64,000 nucleotides of DNA from Zymobacter sp047495495 (GTDB taxonomy: Bacteria > Pseudomonadota > Gammaproteobacteria > Pseudomonadales > Halomonadaceae): assembly GCF_047495495.1 (NCBI RefSeq), contig NZ_CP179930.1, positions 2,108,001 through 2,172,000 of the forward strand, given 5' to 3'. The notes under the pieces were generated by a model that was given only the letters and a program-made list of their open reading frames with translations, did not search any database and was not told the DNA's origin. Each line of letters starts with the position of its first letter. Position 1 is the stretch's first letter. The position numbers and the translations under genes are program-made. Of the stretch, positions 1 to 7,594 are shown piece after piece.

Positions 1-1159
1 GCAGTCGCCACAGCGACGGTGCAGTCTGTCGATGCGGGTGCATGACATACAATCCCGCAACCGCACCAAAGGAAAGCCACACACCGGGCATCAGCAACGA
101 CCACGGCATAATCAGCAGCACGGCCAGCAACGCCAGCCACCACAGCTGCCAACGCGAAGGCCGCCAGAGGCTCACGAATGCCAGTACCCACGGCAGAAGC
201 GCAACGCAGGCCCGCGCGGCAGGTGCCCCGCCTTGCGCCAGCACGGCATACCCAATGCCAGCCAGAGCGGCCCCTGCACGAGGTGCTGTGGCCCGTCGAT
301 AACGGGTAGGCCGCACACGCCGCATGCCCCACCGTGCCAGTGCCGCCCAGAAGCCGACAGCAAGTGTGATATGCGAGCCAGACACCACCACAAGGTGCGT
401 TGTTCCCGTATCGTTGAACAGCTGCCAGTCCGCGTCATCAAATGCGCTGCCATCGCCAACGATCATGCCTTTCAGCCACCGCTGCGCCGACGCGGAAACG
501 CCGCTGGTTTCGATCTGCCGGCGCAGCCACGCCGCCGGCTGCCATCCCGCTTCCGACAAGCGCTGAGGTGCAGGATGAGGCAGCACACTGCCGATACCCC
601 CGATCCCCTGACGCCGCACCCGCCATACTGTGTCCCACTGCCTCGGGTTTGCAAGCCCGTGCGGGGGTCTGAGGCGCACGGCAAGCTGCCATCGCTCGCC
701 TTCAGCCACGGTCACCGTCGAAGGCAACGACAGCTGGAGACGATCCAACCGCATACAGCCCCCTGCTACGGCCAGCGGATGACACTGCTCAACACCGAAC
801 AGAGCACTTCTTAATCCCCCACGGTCATGCAACGACAGCACCTTCCCTTCAACACGCAATGGCTGATTCAGGAGCGCGTCTGCCAACACCGCCTGCCGTG
901 CATGATGCCCGTGCAGCATAGCGATCACGCAGCACAGCGTAGCCAAACAGCCCAGCACGCTACGTCGCCACAGCCAGCCACCACCGTTCAACACGATGAT
1001 GGCCCATGCACCCCACCACAGCCACTTAGGCCCCAGCAACGCCACCCACAGACAGCAGGCCGTCGCACAGGTCACCGGCATCAGCGGCACATGGCGACAC
1101 ATCGGCCGCACTGTTCTTAGCACCACCCGCACACAGCGCAACGACAAATGACACCTCAT
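1..1159 (-). CDS. comEC: ComEC/Rec2 DNA-uptake channel, N-terminal part (cut by window edge)
   Basis: The minus strand is open for about 386 codons from an ATG at 1157-1159 to the window edge. Upstream hydrophobic segments are followed by a DUF4131-type soluble region (LRPPHGLANPRQWD, about residues 163-176). The Competence-domain hallmark DTGTTHLVVVSGSHI then appears at about 250-264, with further membrane helices to the edge. ComEC family proteins form the inner-membrane pore for single-stranded DNA in natural transformation. The C-terminal metallo-beta-lactamase-like domain would lie outside the window. An AAGGAATGGAG stretch just before the ATG can serve as ribosome binding site. The heptamer array at 1261-1697 lies about 100 bp upstream, inside the only space left for its promoter. 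Identity rests on motifs read by eye; family assignment is firm, activity is not known. Confidence 0.88.
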   Translation of the reverse strand, partial: MRCHLSLRCVRVVLRTVRPMCRHVPLMPVTCATACCLWVALLGPKWLWWGAWAIIVLNGGGWLWRRSVLGCLATLCCVIAMLHGHHARQAVLADALLNQPLRVEGKVLSLHDRGGLRSALFGVEQCHPLAVAGGCMRLDRLQLSLPSTVTVAEGERWQLAVRLRPPHGLANPRQWDTVWRVRRQGIGGIGSVLPHPAPQRLSEAGWQPAAWLRRQIETSGVSASAQRWLKGMIVGDGSAFDDADWQLFNDTGTTHLVVVSGSHITLAVGFWAALARWGMRRVRPTRYRRATAPRAGAALAGIGYAVLAQGGAPAARACVALLPWVLAFVSLWRPSRWQLWWLALLAVLLIMPWSLLMPGVWLSFGAVAGLYVMHPHRQTAPSLWRL

Positions 1160-1260
1160 GGCTCCATTCCTTCATCCCTCTTTCCTATAGGGCATCGGAT
1201 GACGCGGCCCCCCGTTGAGGTGACTCGGCTCACGACCGGGGTAGGAAGCGCAGCAAGGCT

Positions 1261-1697
1261 AGAAGGCAGAAGGCAGAAGGCAGAAGGCAGAAGGCAGAAG
1301 GCAGAAGGCAGAAGGCAGAAGGCAGAAGGCAGAAGGCAGAAGGCAGAAGGCAGAAGGCAGAAGGCAGAAGGCAGAAGGCAGAAGGCAGAAGGCAGAAGGC
1401 AGAAGGCAGAAGGCAGAAGGCAGAAGGCAGAAGGCAGAAGGCAGAAGGCAGAAGGCAGAAGGCAGAAGGCAGAAGGCAGAAGGCAGAAGGCAGAGGCAGA
1501 AGGCAGAAGGCAGAAGGCAGAAGGCAGAAGGCAGAAGGCAGAAGGCAGAAGGCAGAAGGCAGAAGGCAGAAGGCAGAAGGCAGAAGGCAGAAGGCAGAAG
1601 GCAGAAGGCAGAAGGCAGAAGGCAGAAGGCAGAAGGCAGAAGGCAGAAGGCAGAAGGCAGAAGGCAGAAGGCAGAAGGCAGAAGGCAGAAGGCAGAA
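1261..1697. repeat. Heptanucleotide tandem repeat (AGAAGGC)n, about 62 copies
   Basis: The array has 33 perfect copies of AGAAGGC (1261-1491), one 6-bp copy AGAGGC (1492-1497), then 28 perfect copies and a partial AGAA ending at 1697. Six of seven bases are purines on the plus strand. No stop codon arises in any frame, so long repetitive open frames on both strands are by-products. It lies between the comEC start and the lolD terminator. Similar heptamer arrays are known as short tandemly repeated repetitive sequences in some bacteria. The perfection of the copies suggests recent expansion or active slippage. Confidence 0.98.
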
Positions 1698-1780
1698 AAT
1701 TGGGCTCCCCTCGCTCGGCTTATGCAAGCACCTTGTCGAATATTATTCGCCGCTGTCATTACGAGCTTAGCCAAAACAAC

Positions 1781-1806
1781 AAAGGAGCCTGATGTAGGCT
1801 CCTTTT
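1781..1806 (-). terminator. Terminator hairpin behind lolD
   Basis: AAAGGAGCC and GGCTCCTTT form a 9-bp perfect stem with a 7-nt loop. On the minus strand it is followed by a T-rich stretch. It lies 38 bp after the lolD stop and closes the lolCD unit. It has T residues on both sides, so it may act in both directions. Confidence 0.8.
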
Positions 1807-1844
1807 CGGTACCGCATGTGCAGAAACAGCCTAGCTGCCGCCGA

Positions 1845-2528
1845 TTACGCTTCTTCCACCAACTGCCCTTCGATCAGTCGCAGTACGCGGTCCTGATGGC
1901 AGGCCACGGTCATGTCGTGGGTCACGATCACGAAAGCACAGCGACTACTGCGGGCGATATCGTCCAGCAGGGCCAGTACATGGCTGGCGGTCTGCTGGTC
2001 GAGGTTCCCGGTCGGTTCATCCATCAGAACCAAACTGGGGTCGGTCACCAGTGCACGCGCAATTGCGACACGCTGGCGTTCACCCCCCGACAGTTCGCCG
2101 GGCTTGTGGCTGCCGCGATGCGCCATGCCGACGCGATCGAGTAGCGCCAACGCACGTTCGTTGGCCTGACGGCGCGACTGTCCGCGAATCATCAGCGGAA
2201 TCGCCACGTTCTCGCAGGCGGTGAACTCGGCCAGCAGATGATGGAACTGGTAGACGAACCCAATATGGCTGTTGCGGAACGTCCCGATGGCCGCTTCACC
2301 CATGCCACTCAACGACTGACCATCGACGACCACCTCACCGGAGGTCGGGTGATCCAGCCCACCCAACAGGTTGAGTAACGTCGTTTTGCCGGAACCGGAG
2401 CTGCCCACCACTGCGACACGCTCACCCGCCCGCACCTGTAGCTCAAGCTGGTCCAGCACGGTAATGTCCTGCGGCCCTTCACGGTAGATACGCGTCAGTG
2501 CGCGGCATTCAAGCATCACATCATTCAT
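1845..2528 (-). CDS. lolD: LolD, ATPase of the lipoprotein-releasing ABC transporter
   Basis: 227 residues, close to the family length. Walker A GSSGSGKTT is at about 42-50, Q-loop at 94, signature LSGGE at 146-150 and Walker B LVLMDEP at 166-172. LolD powers release of outer-membrane lipoproteins from the inner membrane to the carrier LolA. The start chosen (ATG 2526-2528) overlaps the lolC stop by 8 nt, implying translational coupling. A longer reading up to 2564 would run into lolC and has no support. Unlike E. coli lolCDE, no second permease gene follows: the unit ends at the hairpin at 1781-1806. Confidence 0.95.
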   Translation of the reverse strand: MNDVMLECRALTRIYREGPQDITVLDQLELQVRAGERVAVVGSSGSGKTTLLNLLGGLDHPTSGEVVVDGQSLSGMGEAAIGTFRNSHIGFVYQFHHLLAEFTACENVAIPLMIRGQSRRQANERALALLDRVGMAHRGSHKPGELSGGERQRVAIARALVTDPSLVLMDEPTGNLDQQTASHVLALLDDIARSSRCAFVIVTHDMTVACHQDRVLRLIEGQLVEEA

Positions 2529-3774
2529 AGCGCAGCACCTCAGCAGGTTGAACGCGTGACGCACGCCACGCCGGATACAGGGTCGACAGGAAGCTCAGTG
2601 CGAAGGCCACGCAGACAACCACGCCCACGTCTGACCATTCAAGGCGCGACGGCAGATAGCTGATGAAGTACACCTTCGGATCAAGGAACTGTACGCCGGT
2701 CACGTTCTGGATCCACGCGACGATATCGGACACCGACAACGCCAGCGCAATGCCGAAGATCACACCCAGCACGATCCCCACGACACCGATGGTCAGCCCC
2801 TGCACGATGAAGATACGCATGATGGTGCCCGGTGTGGCTCCCAGCGTACGCAAAATCGCGATGTCCGCATGCTTGTCAGTGACCACCATGACCAGCGTCG
2901 AGACGATATTGAATGCGGCCACGGCCACAATCACCATCAGCAGCAAACCGATCAGGTGTTTTTCCATCTGGATGGCTTGGAACAGGTTGCCCTGCGAGTA
3001 GGTCCAGTCCAGTGCGTAGTAGGCCGCGTACTGCGGGTTCTGCATCAGCGCCGTCGAGAAATCGTGAGCAATGAACAGATCATCCAGCTTCAGACGGATA
3101 CCCTGCGGGCCATCGAGACGCGCCAGCGCCTGCATGTCGCCGAGGCTGGCATAGGCGAGGTTGCCGTCGATCTGCGCCCCAACCTTAAAGATACCGCTGA
3201 CGGTGAAGGCACGCATGCGTGGGAAGACCCCACCCGGTGTTACCGATGCTTCAGGCACCAGCAGTGTGACGCGATCACCAACACCGACGCCCAGCTGACG
3301 CGCCAGCAGTTCACCCAGCACCACGTTCCACTGCCCTTTCTGCAACGTGTCCAGCGAACCTGCCGTCATGTGATCGCGGATGATCGACACCTGCGACTCA
3401 TAGGCTGGGTCGATACCGATCACCTGTGCGCCCTGGTTATAGCCGTAGGCAGTGAACATGCCCTGCTGTTCAACGTACGGCGCTGCCCCCTGCACATGCG
3501 GCATGGCCCGCAGCTGGTCGGCCAGCGTCTGCCACGACCGGATGCCAACACTGCTATCGCGCAGCTGCACCTTGGTGTGGGGCACCATACCCAGAATGCG
3601 GGAACGAAGCTCGTTGTCGAAGCCGTTCATCACCGACAGCACCAGAATCAGCACCGTAACGCCGAGCGTCAGCCCCAGCATGGAGGTCATTGAGATGAAC
3701 GATATGAAATGATTGCGCCGCTTGGCCCGCGTATAGCGCAAGCCTATGAAAAAGGGAATGCGATCCAGCAACAT
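2521..3774 (-). CDS. lolC: LolC/LolE-family lipoprotein-releasing permease
   Basis: 417 residues from the ATG at 3772-3774. The N-terminus IGLRYTRAKRRNHFISFIS is followed by a first helix (about 25-48), a large periplasmic domain, and three C-terminal helices (about 265-400) with the FtsX-like fold. These are hallmarks of LolC/LolE. It should dimerise in the inner membrane and pair with LolD. The ATG nine codons upstream (3801) lacks a ribosome binding site, while GAGGA precedes the chosen ATG at somewhat long spacing, so the start is likely but not certain. Only one permease gene sits beside lolD, so a homodimer (LolF-type) or a distant lolE is possible. Confidence 0.92.
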   Translation of the reverse strand: MLLDRIPFFIGLRYTRAKRRNHFISFISMTSMLGLTLGVTVLILVLSVMNGFDNELRSRILGMVPHTKVQLRDSSVGIRSWQTLADQLRAMPHVQGAAPYVEQQGMFTAYGYNQGAQVIGIDPAYESQVSIIRDHMTAGSLDTLQKGQWNVVLGELLARQLGVGVGDRVTLLVPEASVTPGGVFPRMRAFTVSGIFKVGAQIDGNLAYASLGDMQALARLDGPQGIRLKLDDLFIAHDFSTALMQNPQYAAYYALDWTYSQGNLFQAIQMEKHLIGLLLMVIVAVAAFNIVSTLVMVVTDKHADIAILRTLGATPGTIMRIFIVQGLTIGVVGIVLGVIFGIALALSVSDIVAWIQNVTGVQFLDPKVYFISYLPSRLEWSDVGVVVCVAFALSFLSTLYPAWRASRVQPAEVLRYE

Positions 3775-3956
3775 ACGAAGGCTATCCTCGGAAAGGCCCA
3801 TGTGATGCCATGCGAGCAGTGACTCTACCCGCTGACCAGGGCTGTACCATACATCATGAACCTCGTGCCGTCATGAAACGGCACGGGCATTCGCTTATGA
3901 ATAGAACGTGGACTGGCCGCGAAGTTCGATACAGTGCCGATCACCGTATATAAAGC

Positions 3957-3990
3957 AAAAGGGAAGCACAGATTTCTGCGCTTCCCTCAG
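3957..3990 (-). terminator. Terminator of the alcohol dehydrogenase gene
   Basis: GGGAAGC (3961-3967) pairs with GCTTCCC (3980-3986), extended inward by CAG/CTG. On the minus strand it is followed by TTTTGCTTTA. It lies 40 bp past the dehydrogenase stop. Confidence 0.8.
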
Positions 3991-4029
3991 CAATGGTCGG
4001 CACTTACAGCCGCTAGTTGTTACCGCGGC

Positions 4030-5112
4030 TTACTCGGTGCGGCTCAGCTCTTGCTGACGCGCCTGTTCAAGCGTAGCCATATCAATGACGAAGCGGTACT
4101 TCACGTCGCCTTTGATCATGCGCTCGTAGCCTTCGTTGATATGACGGATATCAAGCATCTCGATATCGCAGGTGATGTCATGCTCGGCACAGAAGTCCAG
4201 CAGCTCCTGGGTTTCAGGAATGCCGCCGATCAGCGAGCCCACCACCGCGCGACGTTTCATCACCAAGTTGGCCGCATGCAGTGCCGGTTCGATCGGCTCA
4301 ATCAGCCCGACCAAGATATGGACACCATCATATTTCAGCGTTGCCAGATACGGGTTAAGGTCGTGCTGAACCGGTACGGTATCGAGTAGGAAGTCGAAGC
4401 GATCAGCCGCGGCCTGCATCTGTGCCTCATCGGTAGATACGATGACGTGATCGGCCCCTTGCGCAAAGGCTTCTTCAGCTTTCTTCGCCGAACGGGTGAA
4501 CAGCGTGACTTCGGCACCCAGCGCCTTCGCCAGCTTTACCCCCATGTGGCCCAAACCGCCCATACCGATAACGCCTACTTTGTGACCTTCACCTACGTTG
4601 AAGTGGCGCAGCGGTGACCACGTAGTGATCCCAGCACACAAAATCGGCGCAGTGGCCGGCAAATCGGCACCTTCCGGAACGTGTAGCACAAAATGGCGAT
4701 CGACAACGATATGGTTGGAATAGCCGCCCTGCGTTACCGTGCCATCGTGACGATCCACAGCACCGTAGGTCATGGTCGGGAATTCTGCACAGTACTGCTC
4801 CAGCCCGTCGTGGCAGGCGTCACAGTGCTGGCAGGAATCGACCATACAGCCCACGCCGACATGTTCACCCACGCGGAAATCGGTCACGTTGCGGCCTACG
4901 GCCGTCACTTCACCGATAATTTCGTGTCCCGGCACCATCGGGTACTGACTACCGCCCCATTCGTCACGTACCTGATGGATGTCGGAGTGACATACGCCGC
5001 AGTAAAGGATCCTGATGACGACATCGTCTTCCCGCGGCTCGCGTCGTTCGAACGAGAAAGGCGCAAGAGGAGACGTTGATGACTGGGCGGCATAACCGAA
5101 TGCTTGGCTCAT
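4030..5112 (-). CDS. Zinc-dependent NADP(H) alcohol/aldehyde dehydrogenase (CAD family, YahK-like)
   Basis: 360 residues. Catalytic zinc ligands fit Cys38, His63-Glu64 and Cys159. The structural zinc site is Cys94, Cys97, Cys100 and Cys108. A Rossmann motif GMGGLG starts at 183. The segments CGVCHSD, PGHEIIGEV, LCAGITTWSPLRH and GSMIGG-like GSLIGGIPETQE closely follow E. coli YahK as recalled, an NADPH-dependent aldehyde reductase. The likely role is reduction of aldehydes to alcohols in the cytosol. The substrate cannot be read from sequence. AAGGA seven bases before the ATG supports the start. It is divergent from a YqhC-like regulator, the arrangement typical of aldehyde-induced reductases. 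Confidence 0.9.
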   Translation of the reverse strand: MSQAFGYAAQSSTSPLAPFSFERREPREDDVVIRILYCGVCHSDIHQVRDEWGGSQYPMVPGHEIIGEVTAVGRNVTDFRVGEHVGVGCMVDSCQHCDACHDGLEQYCAEFPTMTYGAVDRHDGTVTQGGYSNHIVVDRHFVLHVPEGADLPATAPILCAGITTWSPLRHFNVGEGHKVGVIGMGGLGHMGVKLAKALGAEVTLFTRSAKKAEEAFAQGADHVIVSTDEAQMQAAADRFDFLLDTVPVQHDLNPYLATLKYDGVHILVGLIEPIEPALHAANLVMKRRAVVGSLIGGIPETQELLDFCAEHDITCDIEMLDIRHINEGYERMIKGDVKYRFVIDMATLEQARQQELSRTE

Positions 5113-5567
5113 AAGGACATCCTTAATCCAATGAAAATGGAGCGGAACGGCTCAGCATCGGCACAGGCCACGTGCCGTTGCGCGATGCTCGCCATGCGGC
5201 GACACACGCAGACATGCAGAGCGTTCCAGCGGGCTGGCAGTATAAGCGTCACGCTGCCATCGCCCTACCGATATTGCTGCTGAAAGATCACACGATCCTG
5301 TCGATAACCGAGCGAATTGCCCGTCCATCAACCCTATTATCATGCTTAATTCTGTCCCATGATGATGAAATTGCGCATGACAGTCTGGATACGTGTACAT
5401 TACCTGTACTTTTGAACACCACGCCATTGCTTACAGAGCGCACTGCCACCCGCATGCACGATTCTGCTATCACGTGCAGACGCTACTGAAAGCGCATACA
5501 AAAGGCGTCGACGGATAGGGTAAGATGCCTACCCTATGCTACCGCTACGTTACTCAGGGATAACATC
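5113..5567. promoter_or_regulatory. Divergent regulatory region between the dehydrogenase and the AraC regulator
   Basis: A 455-bp gene-free stretch separates the two divergent start codons and must hold both promoters and any regulator site. No clean -35/-10 pair or operator could be assigned by eye. Short open frames here lack ribosome binding sites and family signatures. Confidence 0.5.
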
Positions 5568-6470
5568 ATGCAGATGGCTCTGACACGCATGCAGCAGCTC
5601 ATTCGAGCGCTGTCGCCCGCCCCCGGGTATACCCCCACCGATCTGCCTGGGGTCACACTGCTGTACTCCGAGCACGACGTGGCTCGCACACCACTGATGT
5701 ACAGCCCCAGTATTACCGTGATCGTACAGGGCACCAAGATTGGTCACCTTGGCACGCACCGCGTGTTCTACGGCGAAGGGCACTATCTGGTGCAGACCCT
5801 GCCCGTACCGTTCGAGTGCGAAACCTTTGCCTCACCCGATGCGCCGATGATGGGGGTTTCCATCGCCCTGCGCCCTGAGCTGATGAGCGACATTCTAGTA
5901 CGCCTGAGCGATATCACACCGGCTCACCCCACTGTCCGCCCCACTGCGCCGATGAGCGCCGTACACCTCGACAACCATATGGCAGATAATGTCATCCGCC
6001 TGCTGGAGTGCTTGCACGACCCCATCCTGCAAGCGGTTGTCGGCCAGTCCCGGGTGATTGAGGTCATTCTGGATGTGCTGCGCGGCGAGCAAGGGCATGC
6101 CATTCAGGCTCTGCTGCATCATCAGGGGCCGTTCTCGCGCCTGACCAAAGCCTTGCAGTACCTGCACGCGCATTACGAAGAGCCGCTCAACATCCAAACG
6201 CTGGCCTGCCACGTCAACATGAGCGCCTCGACCTTCCATCATCAGTTCAAGCGCCTGATCTGCACATCACCGTTGCAATACCTCAAACAGATACGGCTGC
6301 TGAAAGCCCGCATGCTACTCAGTCAAGATCGCCTGCCGGTCAGCCATGTGGCAGAAGCCGTCGGCTACAAGAGCCCTTCGCAGTTTAGTCGCGAATACAA
6401 GCGCTACTTCGGCGTACCGCCCAACGACGACCGCCAGTCCGCAGGGTCTGCCGTTCGCCCCGGCCTCTGA
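5568..6470 (+). CDS. AraC-family regulator with AraC_N domain (YqhC-like)
   Basis: 300 residues. The N-terminal half (about 20-170) matches the AraC-type N-terminal domain of the YqhC group (SPSITVIVQGTKIGHLG, GEGHYLVQTLPVPFECET). The C-terminal 95 residues hold the double helix-turn-helix (LNIQTLACHVNMSASTFHHQFK and VAEAVGYKSPSQFSREYKRYFG). YqhC activates aldehyde-reductase genes in response to aldehydes, so regulation of the divergent dehydrogenase at 4030-5112 is the natural inference; it is not shown. AGGGAT eight bases before the ATG supports the start. Confidence 0.88.
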   Translation: MQMALTRMQQLIRALSPAPGYTPTDLPGVTLLYSEHDVARTPLMYSPSITVIVQGTKIGHLGTHRVFYGEGHYLVQTLPVPFECETFASPDAPMMGVSIALRPELMSDILVRLSDITPAHPTVRPTAPMSAVHLDNHMADNVIRLLECLHDPILQAVVGQSRVIEVILDVLRGEQGHAIQALLHHQGPFSRLTKALQYLHAHYEEPLNIQTLACHVNMSASTFHHQFKRLICTSPLQYLKQIRLLKARMLLSQDRLPVSHVAEAVGYKSPSQFSREYKRYFGVPPNDDRQSAGSAVRPGL

Positions 6471-6505
6471 CCACGCCAATCACGCTCGCCATTCGCCATA
6501 AGGAT

Positions 6506-6583
6506 ACGGATATCGTTATGGCCCCCCTTGCACCTCAGCGTTGAACGTGACAGGCTGCAAGTCACATGCAAAGATAACGGTAT
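6506..6583. promoter_or_regulatory. Imperfect inverted repeat in the tus upstream region (possible autoregulatory site)
   Basis: ATATCGTTAT (6510-6519) and ATAACGGTAT (6574-6583) are near-perfect inverted copies (9 of 10) within the 126-bp leader of the Tus gene. In E. coli a Ter site overlaps the tus promoter and represses it. These elements do not contain the E. coli core GTTGTAAC, so the role is conjecture. Confidence 0.25.
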
Positions 6584-6596
6584 AAGGCAGACTCGT

Positions 6597-7481
6597 ATGA
6601 CATTGCCCTCGGATATGGCACTGCAAAAGGCGCTTGAAGAAGCATTCGATGCGCTCTGCGCTTCGATCGACACCCTGTGTCGCCATGTCGATCGCCACCC
6701 GCCTCAGCTGTGGTGCCTCCCCTCGGACGACGGCCAACCCCGCTCGGCAGCGGCCTGGCTGCGTGAGGCGCTGACAGACATGTGGTATCACGACGGGCAG
6801 GATGGACGGGCAACGCGCAACTATGTCGGGGTAGTGGCTGCCGACGAAGCACTGATGGCGCTTGCCGAGGGGGTCAACCGCTGCAAGGATCATTTCGGTG
6901 AGGTGATAACGCAGATCCGTACCACGCTACCCGCCGACCAGCTGACCGCCATGCGCGCGGCACTTCCTCTGCGGCCTTCCGCGGTCAACGCACATCTGTG
7001 CGATGACGGCCTAGCTCGCCTGCACCTCAAACAATGCTGGCGGCGCGTGCTGATCGCTCCAGCGCCCGTCGCACGCATTCGACTGGCGTGGTACAGCAAC
7101 GGACGCTCGATCAAGCGCCTGAGCGTACAGGATGCCGAAAAACTGCTGATGCAGCTCGATACCTCCGCCGATCATGTCCGAATCCAGTACCGCAAGCTGG
7201 CCGCGCTGCCCAGCGATGAACCGCTAGCACAGGTACAGGCGCAAGCACCGCTGATGCGCGCGAATCTGTTCTATGTCGAACCGCTGGATGACGGCCGCCA
7301 GCGTCAGGCCATGAACATCGCCATGCCGTTGTTCGTGCCGTCTCCCAACGGGCGTCTTCCCCACTGCAACCAGCCGCCCGCCGCCCCGCCCGAGACACGC
7401 ACTCGCGCTCGCCGCAGTGACTCGCGTATCGACGATGAGCCGTGGCTGCCCAGCATCCGCGTGCATCGTTACCGCTATTGA
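6597..7481 (+). CDS. tus: Tus-like DNA replication terminus site-binding protein
   Basis: 294 residues against 309 in E. coli Tus. Alignment by eye with recalled E. coli Tus shows collinear blocks: a helical N-terminus; an INKLKTTFEHI-like block read here as VNRCKDHFGEVITQIRTTLP; a core strand IRLAWYSNGRSIKRL opposite LRFGWANKHIIKNL; YRKLAALPSDEPL opposite YQDIAALPQNAKL; RANLFYVEP opposite IARVWY; and a C-terminal LPSIRVHRYRY opposite LIIPRLHLY. Tus binds Ter sites and blocks replication forks from one side by inhibiting DnaB. The loop with E. coli His144, which grips the flipped cytosine in the locked complex, is one residue shorter and seems to lack that histidine. AAGG nine bases before the ATG sets the start; a start 23 codons upstream is open but unsupported. 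Confidence 0.8.
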   Translation: MTLPSDMALQKALEEAFDALCASIDTLCRHVDRHPPQLWCLPSDDGQPRSAAAWLREALTDMWYHDGQDGRATRNYVGVVAADEALMALAEGVNRCKDHFGEVITQIRTTLPADQLTAMRAALPLRPSAVNAHLCDDGLARLHLKQCWRRVLIAPAPVARIRLAWYSNGRSIKRLSVQDAEKLLMQLDTSADHVRIQYRKLAALPSDEPLAQVQAQAPLMRANLFYVEPLDDGRQRQAMNIAMPLFVPSPNGRLPHCNQPPAAPPETRTRARRSDSRIDDEPWLPSIRVHRYRY

Positions 7482-7594
7482 GCCTTCCCCAGTGATACAC
7501 GGATATCCATACAGTATCGCCCTTAGTGTTTCTCAAGGGCTTGCAGTACACTGGGGGCATTGCCTATCGACTCACGTACAACCGACGGATCGAC

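Noticed and set aside
32..1120. Plus-strand open frames at the left edge
   Set aside because: The minus strand carries a clear ComEC reading over the same bases; the plus frames have low-complexity Arg/Pro/His-rich products.
1261..1697. CRISPR array
   Set aside because: There are no spacers: units are contiguous 7-bp copies and no cas genes are nearby.
1148..1792. Long open frames on both strands encoding repeated RRQKAEG or LLPSAFC units
   Set aside because: They result from a stop-free 7-bp tandem repeat read over 21 nt; no start region, family or ribosome binding site supports translation.
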